Source: Microvirga guangxiensis
Lineage (GTDB): Bacteria > Pseudomonadota > Alphaproteobacteria > Rhizobiales > Beijerinckiaceae
Length of the DNA stretch: 64,000 bases
NCBI RefSeq assembly: GCF_900102135.1
Contig: NZ_FMVJ01000003.1
Coordinates: 186,001-250,000 of the forward strand
Reading direction: 5' to 3'
The notes beneath the pieces are model-generated. The model was not told the origin of the DNA and did no database searches. It saw only the letters and a list, made by a program, of their open reading frames with translations. This document shows positions 31,641 to 40,269 of the stretch, one piece after another (the stretch's first letter is position 1; each line of letters starts with the position of its first letter). Made by a program: the position numbers and the translations under genes.

Positions 31641-32549
31641 TTAATCCGCAATCGGAATCAAAGGTGCGTCCTTCAGGCGACGCTGTTCCAGAAGAACGTT
31701 GGTCATGATGGCGGCGAGCACAAGGCAGCCGCCCGCGACCTGAACGGGAGAAAGGGCCTCGCCGAGGATGAAGGCTGAGGCAACGGAGGCCACCACAGGC
31801 TCCGTGCAGTAGATGATGCCGGCAGCAACGGCCGTGATGCGCCCGAGCGCCAGGAACTGCAGGACGAAACCGAAGACGTAGCCGCCGATGGTCATGGCAA
31901 CGGCAAACGGAGCGAGAGCCAGGATCGAAGGCGGCGCGAGCTGTCCGGTGACGAGGCTGATGAGGATCGAGGTCGGCAGGACGATCAGGTGAATCCAGAA
32001 CACCTTCGCTACCACGCCGGTTCGGGTGCAGCGGGCCGCCACGAAGAACTGGATGGCCGTGGCGACGCTGGCTGCGAAGGCGAGCGCCAGGCCGCGCCAG
32101 TCGAGGCCGGAGAAGGCGGGGCCGACGACGAGACAGACGCCGAAGGTCGCAACCACCACGACGCCGATGAGCAGAGGCGTCAGCGGCGTCTTTTCTACGA
32201 AGGGGCTGGCGAGAACGATAAGGATGGGAAAGGTGTAGAACACCACTGCGGCGACCGCCACTGGAATGAAGGCGACGGAGGACAGGTAGCAGATGCCGAC
32301 GAAGGCGGTGGAGATGCCGAGGAGAAGCATCTTGCCTCTCTCCTCGCGCGCCATGGCGAGCGAGCGCCGCGCGGCGAAGGCCACGATGGCCACAAGCGCC
32401 AGCATCAGAAACACACGGTAGACCACGATGGCCGAGCCGTTGGCGCCGGCGAAGGACGCCATGCGCGCGAAGACGATGTTGAGGCCGTAGAGGCTGGCGG
32501 AGCTGACAGCGAAGAGAAGGCCTGTGGCGTGGTGGGAGGAGCGCGTCAT
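31641..32549 (-). CDS. EamA/DMT-family transporter
   Basis: A 302-residue protein with about ten hydrophobic helices in two repeated EamA halves (first from GLLFAVSSASLYGLNIVF, second from GLALAFAASVATAIQFFV). The family includes metabolite and drug exporters; the substrate is unknown. The ATG at 32549 is chosen; a GTG at 32579 would add ten residues. Four bases separate its stop from the CobW start, so the two are probably co-transcribed. Confidence 0.88.
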   Translation of the reverse strand: MTRSSHHATGLLFAVSSASLYGLNIVFARMASFAGANGSAIVVYRVFLMLALVAIVAFAARRSLAMAREERGKMLLLGISTAFVGICYLSSVAFIPVAVAAVVFYTFPILIVLASPFVEKTPLTPLLIGVVVVATFGVCLVVGPAFSGLDWRGLALAFAASVATAIQFFVAARCTRTGVVAKVFWIHLIVLPTSILISLVTGQLAPPSILALAPFAVAMTIGGYVFGFVLQFLALGRITAVAAGIIYCTEPVVASVASAFILGEALSPVQVAGGCLVLAAIMTNVLLEQRRLKDAPLIPIAD

Positions 32550-32621
32550 GACGAGGATCGAGGTTCGCGGGATGCGCACCGTTCGCGCGGATCGGGTGTG
32601 AAAGCAAGAGGCCGGATAAGC

Positions 32622-32646
32622 AAAACGCCCGGCACGGGGCCGGGCG
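32622..32646 (-). terminator. Intrinsic terminator of the D,D-carboxypeptidase gene
   Basis: Stem CGCCCGGC / GCCGGGCG with a 5-base loop; on the minus strand it is followed by TTTTGCTTATCC. It lies 22 bases after the stop of the gene at 32668. Confidence 0.85.
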
Positions 32647-32667
32647 CTGATGATGCGTTGGGGAAGA

Positions 32668-34008
32668 TCAGTTCGCCGCTTTCGGCTTCGAGGCGGCTTC
32701 CGCCTTCTGGTCCTTCTTGGCCGGCTTCTGAGTATTGGCCTTCTGGTCCGTCACAGGCTTCACGGTGACGCTGACACGGCCCTTCGACTTGGTCTTGCTG
32801 CCTTCCTCGGCTGCCGGAGCATCCGCCTCCTTGGAAGCGGCTTCCTTGGTGGCCTTTTTCTTGGCGGGGGCCTTCTTCTTGTTCAGGCGGGCCTTTTCGG
32901 CAGCCTCCTCTGCAGCGGCCTGGGCGGCAAGCTCGGCCTGGGAGGGCGGGTTCAGGCCGATCCAGACGCGCTCCGGCTGCACGGCAGCGCGCGGGCCAAG
33001 CACGGTGCGAACGGGCTTTTGCGTGTCGCCCGCGAAGGCCATGACGTCGGACGAGAAGAGGTTCGGAACGTTCGAGTTGTCCTCGGCCACCACAGGGGCG
33101 TCTTCTTCCTGAGGCATCGGGCCACGGCGGTCGCAGATCACCGGACGCATGTCCGGCGGCGTGGTGTTGGCCGATGCGGGAAGAGCGGCGAGCTCGGGAT
33201 TGGTGAAGTTCACCTTGCTGTTGAAGCCGCGGTCGAACAGCTCGGCTGCCTTCATGGTGCGCTCGTTGGCCGAGGGCGCGCCGAGCACCACCGTGATCAG
33301 ATGACGGCCGTTGCGGTTGGCGCTGGCCACCACGTTGAAGCCGGCCGAGCAGATGAAGCCGGTCTTCATGCCGTCCGCGCCGGGATAGCGGCCGATGAGG
33401 CCGTTGGTGTTGCGCATGATGCGGCGTCCGAACTGCACCGCGCCGATGTGGAACAGGTCCTGCTGATCAGGGAACTCCCTCAGCAGCGCGCGGCCCAGGA
33501 TGGCCATGTCGCGCGCGGTGGTCTGATTGCGCTCGTCGGGAAGACCGTGCGGATTAGCGAAGTGGCTGCTGGTCATGCCGAGTCGCTGGGCATGGGCGTT
33601 CATGAGAGCCGAGAAGCCATCGATGGAACCGCCGATATTCTCCGCGATCGTGGCGGCGACATCGTTGGCCGACTTCACCATCATGATCTTGAGGGCGTTG
33701 TCGAGGCGGATCTGGGTGCCCGGCTTGAAGCCCATCTTGGACGGCGGCAGCGCGGCGGCGCTGTCGCTCACCGTGAGCAGGGTGTCCATGCTCAGCTGGC
33801 CGGAGCGCACCTTGTCGAGAGCGATATAGGCCGTCATCAGCTTCGTGATGGAGGCCGGATACCAGGGGTCGGTCGCCCGCTCTGCGTGCAGAACGCGGCC
33901 GGATTCAACCTCGACCACGAGGGCAGGGCCGCCCGCGGCCAGAGCCTGTCCACCCATGAGAGCGGCAAAGGCAAAGGCTGTCATGCGTAGGGCACGGCTA
34001 ACGTTCAT
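32668..34008 (-). CDS. D-alanyl-D-alanine carboxypeptidase (DacF/PBP6-like, peptidase S11)
   Basis: A 446-residue periplasmic penicillin-binding enzyme that trims peptidoglycan stem peptides. A signal peptide (MTAFAFAALMGGQALAA) precedes the S11 motifs: SxxK at S53-K56 (PASITKLM), SxN at S113-N115 (KSANDVA) and KTG at K215-G217 (MKTGFIC). The last ~90 residues form a Lys/Ala-rich tail (KKKAPAKKKATKEAASK) of low complexity, which may bind the wall or membrane. The ATG at 34008 has AAGGAG nine bases upstream; a TTG at 34035 is less likely. Confidence 0.94.
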   Translation of the reverse strand: MNVSRALRMTAFAFAALMGGQALAAGGPALVVEVESGRVLHAERATDPWYPASITKLMTAYIALDKVRSGQLSMDTLLTVSDSAAALPPSKMGFKPGTQIRLDNALKIMMVKSANDVAATIAENIGGSIDGFSALMNAHAQRLGMTSSHFANPHGLPDERNQTTARDMAILGRALLREFPDQQDLFHIGAVQFGRRIMRNTNGLIGRYPGADGMKTGFICSAGFNVVASANRNGRHLITVVLGAPSANERTMKAAELFDRGFNSKVNFTNPELAALPASANTTPPDMRPVICDRRGPMPQEEDAPVVAEDNSNVPNLFSSDVMAFAGDTQKPVRTVLGPRAAVQPERVWIGLNPPSQAELAAQAAAEEAAEKARLNKKKAPAKKKATKEAASKEADAPAAEEGSKTKSKGRVSVTVKPVTDQKANTQKPAKKDQKAEAASKPKAAN

Positions 34009-34017
34009 ACGGAACGA

Positions 34018-34023
34018 CTCCTT
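34018..34023 (-). promoter_or_regulatory. Shine-Dalgarno AAGGAG that sets the D,D-carboxypeptidase start
   Basis: On the minus strand AAGGAG lies nine bases before the ATG at 34008. It decides between that ATG and the upstream TTG at 34035. Confidence 0.75.
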
Positions 34024-34299
34024 AGACTTGTACAACGGTCGGAGAGGGGACAGAGAGCCCCGCTTGCCAGCTGGGCTATAATTTTTAATCCCAAACCTTA
34101 GCTTTGGCTAGGCAAGGTGATGTATCGCAACCCGCACCGCCCTTTGTACTGAACTCCGTGGCAAGAGAGTGGCAAGAGCCGCTCATATGCAAGAACAACG
34201 AAGCTCGGCCATTGTTTCTCGGTGGAGAAGCATATTGTCGCTGCCTGAGGGGAATGCTATCACGAAACGTGATTTCATTTCTTTTGATGGATTGCGTCG

Positions 34300-35451
34300 A
34301 TGACTGCCGCTGAAGCCACCGCTACGAAGCCCGCCTATCGTGCCATTCATGTCGGCGATCCCGCGCCATGGTTCACCCAGAACTGCACCAGCAACCCGCA
34401 GTTCCATTTTGAGACCGTTGCCGGCCGCTATCTCGTCCTGTGCTTTTACGGCACGGGAGCGGACGAGGCCGGTCGCGAGACCCTCAAGGCGTTTCAGGAG
34501 ACGCATCGGGCCCTGTTCGACGATGACAAGATCGCCATCTTCGGAGTGAGCTCCGACCCCTCTGACCAGTCAGAGGCGCGTGCAAGGCAGATCGTGCCGG
34601 GTATCCGCCACTTCTGGGATTTCGATGGCAAGGCCGGGCGCCTCTACGGGGCTCTTCCCAGCAATGTCGAACCCGGCCAGACCCAGATTCCCGTTCGCCG
34701 GTTCTGGATGGTGCTCAATCCGACCCTGCGCGTACGCGCCATCTTCCCCTTCAAGGAGGACGGCAGCGACCGCGAGGAGGTGATGGCATATCTGCGTGAT
34801 TTGCCCCCGGTCGACCGCTTCGCAGGTTTCGAGATCCCGGCCCCCATCATCATCGTTCCGGACGTGTTCGAGCCTTCTTTCTGCCGGCACCTGATTTCGC
34901 TCTACGAGCAGAACGGTGGAGAAGAATCAGGCTTCATGCGGGAGATCGACGGAAAGACAGTGGCCGCCCACGACCGCAGCCACAAGAGCCGCAAGGATTT
35001 CACGGTTACAGATTCCGAATTGATCGCGCAGCTGCAGCGGCGCATCATCCGCCGCATCAATCCCGAGATCGAACGCGTGCATTTCTTCACTCCCACCCGC
35101 ATGGAGCGCTACATCGTCTCCTGCTATGCGGCGGAGGATGGCGGGCATTTTCGCCCGCATCGCGACAACACCACCAAGGGCACGGCCCATCGTCGCTTCG
35201 CGGTGTCGATCAACCTCAACGACGAATTCGAGGGCGGCGAGGTGAGCTTCCCGGAATACGGATCGCGCAGCTACAAGGCTCCGCTCGGCGGCGCCGTGGT
35301 GTTCTCGACGCCGCTTCTGCATGCGGTCTCGAAGGTCACGTCAGGACGCCGCTATGCGTTCCTTCCCTTCCTCTACGACGAGGCAGCGGCGAAGGTCCGC
35401 GAGGCGAACAACGCGCATCTCGGCGAAGGTGTCGGCGCGTACAAGGCCTAG
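34300..35451 (+). CDS. Peroxiredoxin-like domain fused to 2OG-Fe(II) prolyl-4-hydroxylase-type dioxygenase
   Basis: A 383-residue two-domain protein. Residues ~15-170 resemble the AhpC/TSA thioredoxin fold (VGDPAPWFTQNCTS, LVLCFYGTGADEAGRETL, IAIFGVSSDPSDQSEAR). The peroxidatic Cys position after the first core strand (usual FYPLDFTFVC) reads FYGTGADEAG, without Cys. Residues ~180-360 form a double-stranded beta-helix oxygenase with HxD at H287/D289 (GGHFRPHRDN), distal H341 (LLHAVSKVTSGRR) and 2OG-binding Arg at 350 or 351. The oxygenase half looks complete, while the redoxin half is probably not a peroxidase. Substrate unknown. It is a single gene with a repeat at its stop. Confidence 0.85.
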   Translation: MTAAEATATKPAYRAIHVGDPAPWFTQNCTSNPQFHFETVAGRYLVLCFYGTGADEAGRETLKAFQETHRALFDDDKIAIFGVSSDPSDQSEARARQIVPGIRHFWDFDGKAGRLYGALPSNVEPGQTQIPVRRFWMVLNPTLRVRAIFPFKEDGSDREEVMAYLRDLPPVDRFAGFEIPAPIIIVPDVFEPSFCRHLISLYEQNGGEESGFMREIDGKTVAAHDRSHKSRKDFTVTDSELIAQLQRRIIRRINPEIERVHFFTPTRMERYIVSCYAAEDGGHFRPHRDNTTKGTAHRRFAVSINLNDEFEGGEVSFPEYGSRSYKAPLGGAVVFSTPLLHAVSKVTSGRRYAFLPFLYDEAAAKVREANNAHLGEGVGAYKA

Positions 35452-35494
35452 AGCATTTTCAGCGAAGTGGATGCAGTTCGCCGTCAAAAATGCT
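35452..35494. repeat. Short AGCATTTT...AAAATGCT palindromic repeat
   Basis: A 43-base element starting right after the oxygenase stop codon. Ends AGCATTTT and AAAATGCT are reverse complements, with a GAAGTGGATGC core. It resembles the element at 30431-30477 in design and in its position directly behind a stop codon. Confidence 0.65.
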
Positions 35495-35547
35495 GAGGAC
35501 CATGAACAGAGATGATTCCTTGTCGATGGAGCCATCTTGGTTGCGGA

Positions 35548-36126
35548 TCATCGCTCGCCGGCCTTGATCCATTTCTCGACCTTCGGCGGCTCATAAGCCC
35601 GGATCGCATCGATCAGGGCGGCGGGCTCGTCCTTCACGATCAGCATGGCGCGGTGGATGGGCTTCACGAAGCCGCGCTCCACCACGTCGTCGAGGAAGCC
35701 TGCGAGCTTGTCGTAGAAGCCCGCCACGTTGAGCAGGGCGCAGGGCTTCTTATGATAGCCGAGCTGTGCCCAGGTCCAGACCTCGAACAGCTCCTCGAAG
35801 GTGCCGAGGCCGCCGGGTAGCGCGATGAAGCCGTCCGAGAGTTCGGCCATCATCGCCTTGCGCTCATGCATGGAGCCGACCACACGCAGGTCGCTCAAAC
35901 CCGCATGTGCGATTTCCTTGTCGACGAGAGCCTGCGGCATCACGCCGATCACGTGGCCGCCCTTGGCCAGAGCCGCATCCGCCACCGCGCCCATGAGGCC
36001 GACCGAGGCGCCGCCATAGACAAGCTCGATGTCGTTTGCAGCCAAGGCCTCGCCGAGCAGGCGGGCGGTTTCGATGTAGACGGGATCCTGGCCCGCGCTG
36101 GAGCCGCAAAAGACGCAAAGACGCAT
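35548..36126 (-). CDS. LOG family protein (TIGR00730-type Rossmann fold)
   Basis: A 192-residue member of the lysine-decarboxylase-like/LOG family. It shows the phosphoribohydrolase motif PGGLGTFEE (residues 104-112), a preceding MHERKAMM (87-94) and the nucleotide-binding loop [10 protein letters not shown] (37-46). Characterised LOG enzymes release free cytokinin bases from riboside monophosphates; bacterial homologues may act on purine nucleoside monophosphates. The open frame continues upstream, but [10 protein letters not shown] is the conserved N-terminus. Function beyond the family is not certain. Confidence 0.9.
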   Translation of the reverse strand: MRLCVFCGSSAGQDPVYIETARLLGEALAANDIELVYGGASVGLMGAVADAALAKGGHVIGVMPQALVDKEIAHAGLSDLRVVGSMHERKAMMAELSDGFIALPGGLGTFEELFEVWTWAQLGYHKKPCALLNVAGFYDKLAGFLDDVVERGFVKPIHRAMLIVKDEPAALIDAIRAYEPPKVEKWIKAGER

Positions 36127-36288
36127 GGAGCATGTCCGCTGATTCGTTCCGGGCGTCCATGGAGGCTGAAGCAGGAGCAAATTCAAGAGGCGGGGGACTT
36201 TGATCAGACTGCGACCAAGGCTGGCTTGCCGAACGGCAGGAACCATTCCACCTTATGCGCAACATCCGAGTTTCGTGAGGAGACCCCC

Positions 36289-37455
36289 ATGACTGCCTGC
36301 ATCGTCGGTTGGGCGCACACCCCCTTCGGCAAGCTCGACGCGGAAAGTGTCGAGAGCCTCATCGTCCGGGTCGCCAGCGAGGCGCTGGATCATGCGGGGA
36401 TCGGCGCGGAGGACGTGGACGAGGTAGTTCTCGGCCATTTCAACGGCGGATTCTCGGCCCAGGATTTCACGGCGTCGCTGATTTTCCAGGCCAGCGACAA
36501 GTTCCGCTTCAAGCCTGCGACGCGCGTCGAGAATGCCTGCGCCACCGGCTCTGCCGCCGTCCACCAGGCGATCAAGACCATCGAGGCCAAGCGCGCTAGA
36601 ACGGTGCTCGTGGTCGGCGTCGAGCAGATGACCCGCACGCCGGGACCTGAGATCGGCAGCATCCTGCTCAAGTGCTCCTACGTTCCCGAGGACGGCGAGA
36701 CCCCGGCTGGCTTCGCAGGCGTGTTCGGGCAGATCGCGGGCCAGTATTTTCAGCGCTTTGGCGACCAGTCGGATGCGCTGGCGCTCATTGCGGCCAAGAA
36801 CCACAAGAACGGCGTCGACAATCCCTACGCGCAGATGCGCAAGGATCTCGGCTTCGACTTCTGCCGCGCCGAGAGCGAGAAGAACCCCTTTGTGGCGGGA
36901 CCTCTGAAGCGCACGGATTGCTCGCTCGTTTCCGATGGCGCCGCAGCGCTCGTGATCGCCGACACGGAGACAGCGCTGCGCATGCGCCGCGCCGTAGCGT
37001 TCCGGGCGACTGCCCATGCGCAGGATTTTCTGCCCATGTCGAAGCGTGACATCATTCAGTTCGAGGGCTGCGAAGTAGCATGGCAACGCGCGCTCGCTCA
37101 GGCCGGCATCGAACTCTCGGATCTCTCCTTCGTGGAGACCCATGACTGCTTCACCATCGCGGAACTCATCGAATACGAGGCCATGGGGCTCGCGCCTCCC
37201 GGCCAAGGCGCCATCGCGGTCAAGGAAGGCTGGACGAATCGCGACGGCAAGCTGCCGGTGAACCCGTCCGGTGGCCTCAAGGCCAAGGGACACCCCATCG
37301 GCGCGACGGGCGTCTCGATGCACGCGCTCTCGGCAATGCAGCTCTGTGAGGAAGCCGGTGGGATGCAGGTGAGGAACGCGAAGCTCGGCGGCATCTTCAA
37401 CATGGGCGGCGCGGCCGTAGCCAATTACGTAAGCGTGCTTGAACGGATTAAGTAA
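36289..37455 (+). CDS. Thiolase family protein (SCP-x / lipid-transfer type)
   Basis: A 388-residue thiolase-fold enzyme. Nucleophilic C84 lies in ENACATGSAA, followed by the HDCF box (H286, ETHDCF) and GHPIGATG (H336). The HDCF box and the lack of the usual second catalytic Cys (the C-terminal motif reads FNMGGAAVANY) place it with SCP2/SCP-x-type thiolases rather than PhaA/FadA. Such enzymes cleave or transfer acyl groups on branched or steroid-like acyl-CoAs; the substrate here is unknown. ATG 36289 follows GTGAGGAG. The frame is open further upstream, but that extension is antisense to the LOG gene. Confidence 0.9.
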   Translation: MTACIVGWAHTPFGKLDAESVESLIVRVASEALDHAGIGAEDVDEVVLGHFNGGFSAQDFTASLIFQASDKFRFKPATRVENACATGSAAVHQAIKTIEAKRARTVLVVGVEQMTRTPGPEIGSILLKCSYVPEDGETPAGFAGVFGQIAGQYFQRFGDQSDALALIAAKNHKNGVDNPYAQMRKDLGFDFCRAESEKNPFVAGPLKRTDCSLVSDGAAALVIADTETALRMRRAVAFRATAHAQDFLPMSKRDIIQFEGCEVAWQRALAQAGIELSDLSFVETHDCFTIAELIEYEAMGLAPPGQGAIAVKEGWTNRDGKLPVNPSGGLKAKGHPIGATGVSMHALSAMQLCEEAGGMQVRNAKLGGIFNMGGAAVANYVSVLERIK

Positions 37456-38015
37456 TGCAATATCTTTTCCTTGGCCGCCCTGGCGAGGAGCAAAATATTA
37501 CGATGAATAAATTGGATCGGAGACGCTCTCCACAAGAGAACAAAAAGCTCTCCTATGAGCGAGATTGCAGCAATCAATATGGTGAGAATGACAAGGCAGC
37601 CCGTAAGGCCGTTCGGCGCTTCAAAGCTGCTTCCAACCGTGCTGGCAGGCGTGGAGTGAACAGGGCATTGCATGGGCTTGAGCACGCTCCCGATGAGATG
37701 GCCCACGAGATAGCTTTGTTCGAAGCCGAGCATATGGCTTTGAAACCAAAGCAAACAAAGGTGCCTGATGCCCCTCTCAAAGATGTCGTGCCTTATCGGA
37801 TGCGTGCTAGAATTAAATGGGCAACTGCCCTCAGGCCCATTTTCAAAGAATGCGGAGAAACGGGGATAACGTCCCCGCATCTCTTAGTAATGGAACTCGA
37901 ACGGCGTCGCATTAGCGCCCCGTATGGGAAGACATGGACACCTTGGCTTGTCCATCAAGCATTGAGGAGTCTCGGCGTTAAATATCCTTGGGAGTGGGAT
38001 GGAAAACTAGCCTAA
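37455..38015 (+). CDS. Orphan basic protein with recombinase-like C-terminal HTH motif
   Basis: A 186-residue protein I cannot assign. The first ~60 residues are strongly basic and low in hydrophobics (DRRRSPQENKK, ARKAVRRFKAASNRAGRRG). The last ~50 (GITSPHLLVMELERRRISAPYGKTWTPWLVHQALRSLGV) resemble the ELNRRGIPTPRGGxWTxxxVRxIL segment of large serine recombinases, which lies beside their DNA-binding part. No catalytic resolvase domain is present. The ATG overlaps the thiolase stop by one base (TAATG); an ATG at 37503 is an alternative. Base composition is clearly lower in GC than the neighbours, suggesting acquisition or relict mobile DNA. Confidence 0.6.
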   Translation: MQYLFLGRPGEEQNITMNKLDRRRSPQENKKLSYERDCSNQYGENDKAARKAVRRFKAASNRAGRRGVNRALHGLEHAPDEMAHEIALFEAEHMALKPKQTKVPDAPLKDVVPYRMRARIKWATALRPIFKECGETGITSPHLLVMELERRRISAPYGKTWTPWLVHQALRSLGVKYPWEWDGKLA

Positions 38016-38033
38016 AATCCATCCTGCCTGTCC

Positions 38034-38300
38034 TTACTCCCCCGGCGCCTTGGCCTGGATGGCCAGGGCATGCAGGCCCCTGTCGAAGGCGCCTTTCAGA
38101 ACCTCGTTCACAAGGCGATGACGCTCGACGCGGCTCTTGCCTGAAAAGGCTTCCGACACGATATAAAGACGGAAGTGAGTTTCACCCCCCTCCCGCCAGC
38201 CTCCATGGCCGCGATGCTGCTCCGACTCGTCGGTGACGGTGAGCGCGGAGGGCTGCAACTGTTCCTGCAGATTCTGTGTGATCCAATCGGTGAGGGTCAT
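38034..38300 (-). CDS. bolA: BolA family protein
   Basis: An 88-residue BolA/IbaG-like protein. It has the class-II KH-like core with the conserved segments SEQHRGHGGW, ETHFRLYIVSEAF and the signature VERHRLVNEVLKGAF. It ends with the strand GLHALAIQAKAP. BolA proteins pair with monothiol glutaredoxins in iron-sulfur and iron regulation. It is divergent from the J-domain gene; this neighbourhood with cobS and cobT is common in Hyphomicrobiales. Confidence 0.93.
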   Translation of the reverse strand: MTLTDWITQNLQEQLQPSALTVTDESEQHRGHGGWREGGETHFRLYIVSEAFSGKSRVERHRLVNEVLKGAFDRGLHALAIQAKAPGE

Positions 38301-38390
38301 GCTGCTCTTGTAAACCTTTTTGAACGGGTCTGCGGCGAAAAGCTCTTAAGCCTTGGCTCAGGGCCTTCCGCCCTTCATAATGTTTGAATC

Positions 38391-39020
38391 ATGGATCTCA
38401 ACTCGCCTCTTTTCGACCGTATCCGGATCAAGTCTTCCGCCGATGAGCCGCGGGAGACGAAGGGACCTGCCTGCGAGCACCCCGGCTGCAAGGCTGCGGG
38501 CGAATTCCGTGCGCCGAAAGGCCGGGACCGGGAGGGTCAGTACTGGCGCTTCTGCCTTGAGCATGTGCGCGAGTACAACGCCTCCTACAACTATTTCACC
38601 GGCATGTCCGATTCGGCGGTCGCCGCCTATCAGAAGGACGCGATCGTCGGTCATCGCCCGACCTGGGCCATGGGCGTGAACACCTCCGGCAAGGCCGAGG
38701 CCGAAGGGAAGGCTCAGGAGCCCCGGGACTGGGCCTATGTCGACCCGCTGGGCATCCTCAGAGGGGAGGACTTCACCCAGGCCCGCAGCCGCAGGGCGGC
38801 GCCCGAGCCGAAGCGCCCCCGCTATACGGGCGCAGTGCGCCGGGCCCTGGACATTCTCGGCCTGGATGAGACCGCCGACGGACCCGCCATCAAGGCCCAG
38901 TACAAGTCCCTGGTGAAGCGGTTCCACCCCGACGCCAATGGGGGCGACCGTTCCTTCGAGGAGCGGTTGCGCGACATCATCAAGGCGCATGACGTCCTCA
39001 AAAGCGCTGGTCTTTGCTGA
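38391..39020 (+). CDS. J-domain (DnaJ-like) co-chaperone
   Basis: A 209-residue protein with a C-terminal J-domain (about residues 145-205) carrying the HPD motif in KRFHPDANGGD. The N-terminal ~100 residues contain a zinc-ribbon-like start (CEHPGCKAAG and a downstream Cys-His) and aromatic-rich sequence, conserved in a group of alphaproteobacterial J proteins. It lacks the Gly/Phe and Cys-rich regions of DnaJ. It probably stimulates DnaK for a specific client. It sits between bolA and cobS. Confidence 0.9.
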   Translation: MDLNSPLFDRIRIKSSADEPRETKGPACEHPGCKAAGEFRAPKGRDREGQYWRFCLEHVREYNASYNYFTGMSDSAVAAYQKDAIVGHRPTWAMGVNTSGKAEAEGKAQEPRDWAYVDPLGILRGEDFTQARSRRAAPEPKRPRYTGAVRRALDILGLDETADGPAIKAQYKSLVKRFHPDANGGDRSFEERLRDIIKAHDVLKSAGLC

Positions 39021-39133
39021 AACCTCCTTGTTTCATGCAGCCCTCTTAAGCGTTTAGGAAATTGCACCGCACCGCCATGGAGTTTAAGAAGCCATGGCAA
39101 GTCTTTGAAACCACTGTCCGACGAGAGGCCCTT

Positions 39134-40123
39134 ATGACGGCACAAACCGATACAACGACCCGCCTGCCGGATATGAAAGTGTCCGTGCGACAGGTCTTCG
39201 GCATCGACTCGGATCTGGAAGTTCCCGCCTTCTCCCAAGCGGAGGAGCATGTACCCGATCTCGACCCGGATTATCTCTTCGACCGGGAGACGACGCTGGC
39301 GATCCTCGCGGGCTTCGCGCGCAACCGTCGCGTGATGATCACCGGCTATCACGGCACCGGCAAATCGACCCATATCGAGCAGGTGGCCGCCCGCCTCAAC
39401 TGGCCTTGCGTCCGCGTGAACCTGGACAGCCACGTGTCGCGTATCGACCTTGTCGGCAAGGACGCCATCGTGCTGCAGGACGGCAAGCAGGTCACCGCCT
39501 TCCAGGACGGCATCCTCCCCTGGGCGCTCCAGAACAATGTCGCTCTCGTGTTCGACGAGTACGATGCCGGACGTCCCGACGTGATGTTCGTGATCCAGCG
39601 CGTGCTGGAGCAGTCGGGCAAGCTCACGCTGCTCGACCAGAAGCGCGTGATCCGTCCTCATCCCGCCTTCCGCCTGTTCGCCACCGCCAACACGGTCGGC
39701 CTGGGCGATACGTCGGGCCTCTATCACGGCACGCAGCAGATCAACCAGGGCCAGATGGACCGCTGGTCCATCGTCACCACGCTCAACTATCTGCCGCACG
39801 ACAAGGAGGTGGACATCGTCCTCTCCAAGGCGAAGCACTATCAGAACAGCTCGGAAGGGCGCGACATCGTCAACAAGATGGTGCGCGTGGCCGATCTCAC
39901 CCGCTCGGCCTTCATGAACGGGGATCTCTCCACCGTCATGAGCCCGCGCACGGTGATCACCTGGGCCGAGAACGCCGAAATCTTCGGTGACACGGGCTTC
40001 GCCTTCCGCGTGACGTTCCTCAACAAATGCGACGAGTTGGAACGCACGCTGGTCGCCGAGTTCTATCAGCGCTCCTTCGGCAAGGAATTGCCGGAAAGCG
40101 CCGTGAACATGGTGCTGAGCTAA
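39134..40123 (+). CDS. cobS: Cobaltochelatase subunit CobS
   Basis: A 329-residue AAA+ (MoxR-like) ATPase subunit of the aerobic cobaltochelatase CobNST, which inserts cobalt into hydrogenobyrinic acid a,c-diamide. Walker [10 protein letters not shown] is at residues 71-79, Walker [10 protein letters not shown] follows, and a sensor [10 protein letters not shown] is seen. Length matches known CobS. The start [23 protein letters not shown] is preferred over an upstream TTG at 39062. CobT follows after an intergenic repeat; cobN is not in the window. No cobalamin riboswitch is visible upstream. Confidence 0.96.
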   Translation: MTAQTDTTTRLPDMKVSVRQVFGIDSDLEVPAFSQAEEHVPDLDPDYLFDRETTLAILAGFARNRRVMITGYHGTGKSTHIEQVAARLNWPCVRVNLDSHVSRIDLVGKDAIVLQDGKQVTAFQDGILPWALQNNVALVFDEYDAGRPDVMFVIQRVLEQSGKLTLLDQKRVIRPHPAFRLFATANTVGLGDTSGLYHGTQQINQGQMDRWSIVTTLNYLPHDKEVDIVLSKAKHYQNSSEGRDIVNKMVRVADLTRSAFMNGDLSTVMSPRTVITWAENAEIFGDTGFAFRVTFLNKCDELERTLVAEFYQRSFGKELPESAVNMVLS

Positions 40124-40139
40124 GTCACGATCAGGCATC

Positions 40140-40246
40140 CTCATCCTGAGGAGCGTAGCGTCTCGAAGGATCAGGATGCCGGGTCCAGAATTCTCTGGAA
40201 GCGCCCTCGTTCTTCGAGACGGCCTTTGGCCTCCTCAGAATGAGGG
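40140..40246. repeat. Intergenic CTCATCCTGAGG / CCTCAGAATGAGG inverted repeat
   Basis: A 107-base element with near-mirror ends (CTCATCCTGAGGAG and CTCCTCAGAATGAGG) and inner pairs CGTCTCGAAGGA / TCTTCGAGACG. It fills the cobS-cobT gap. This long hairpin type is familiar from intergenic DNA of Bradyrhizobium- and Methylobacterium-like genomes. It may act on cobST mRNA stability. Confidence 0.8.
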
Positions 40247-40269
40247 CTTATCGGAAGCGACAGGCAAGT

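Noticed and set aside
34104..34313. Short plus-strand frame before the redoxin-oxygenase fusion
   Set aside because: No ribosome site, no domain-like pattern, and it overlaps the start of the well-supported fusion gene.
39021..39133. Cobalamin riboswitch upstream of cobS
   Set aside because: No B12-box-like sequence and the gap is far too short for the full element.
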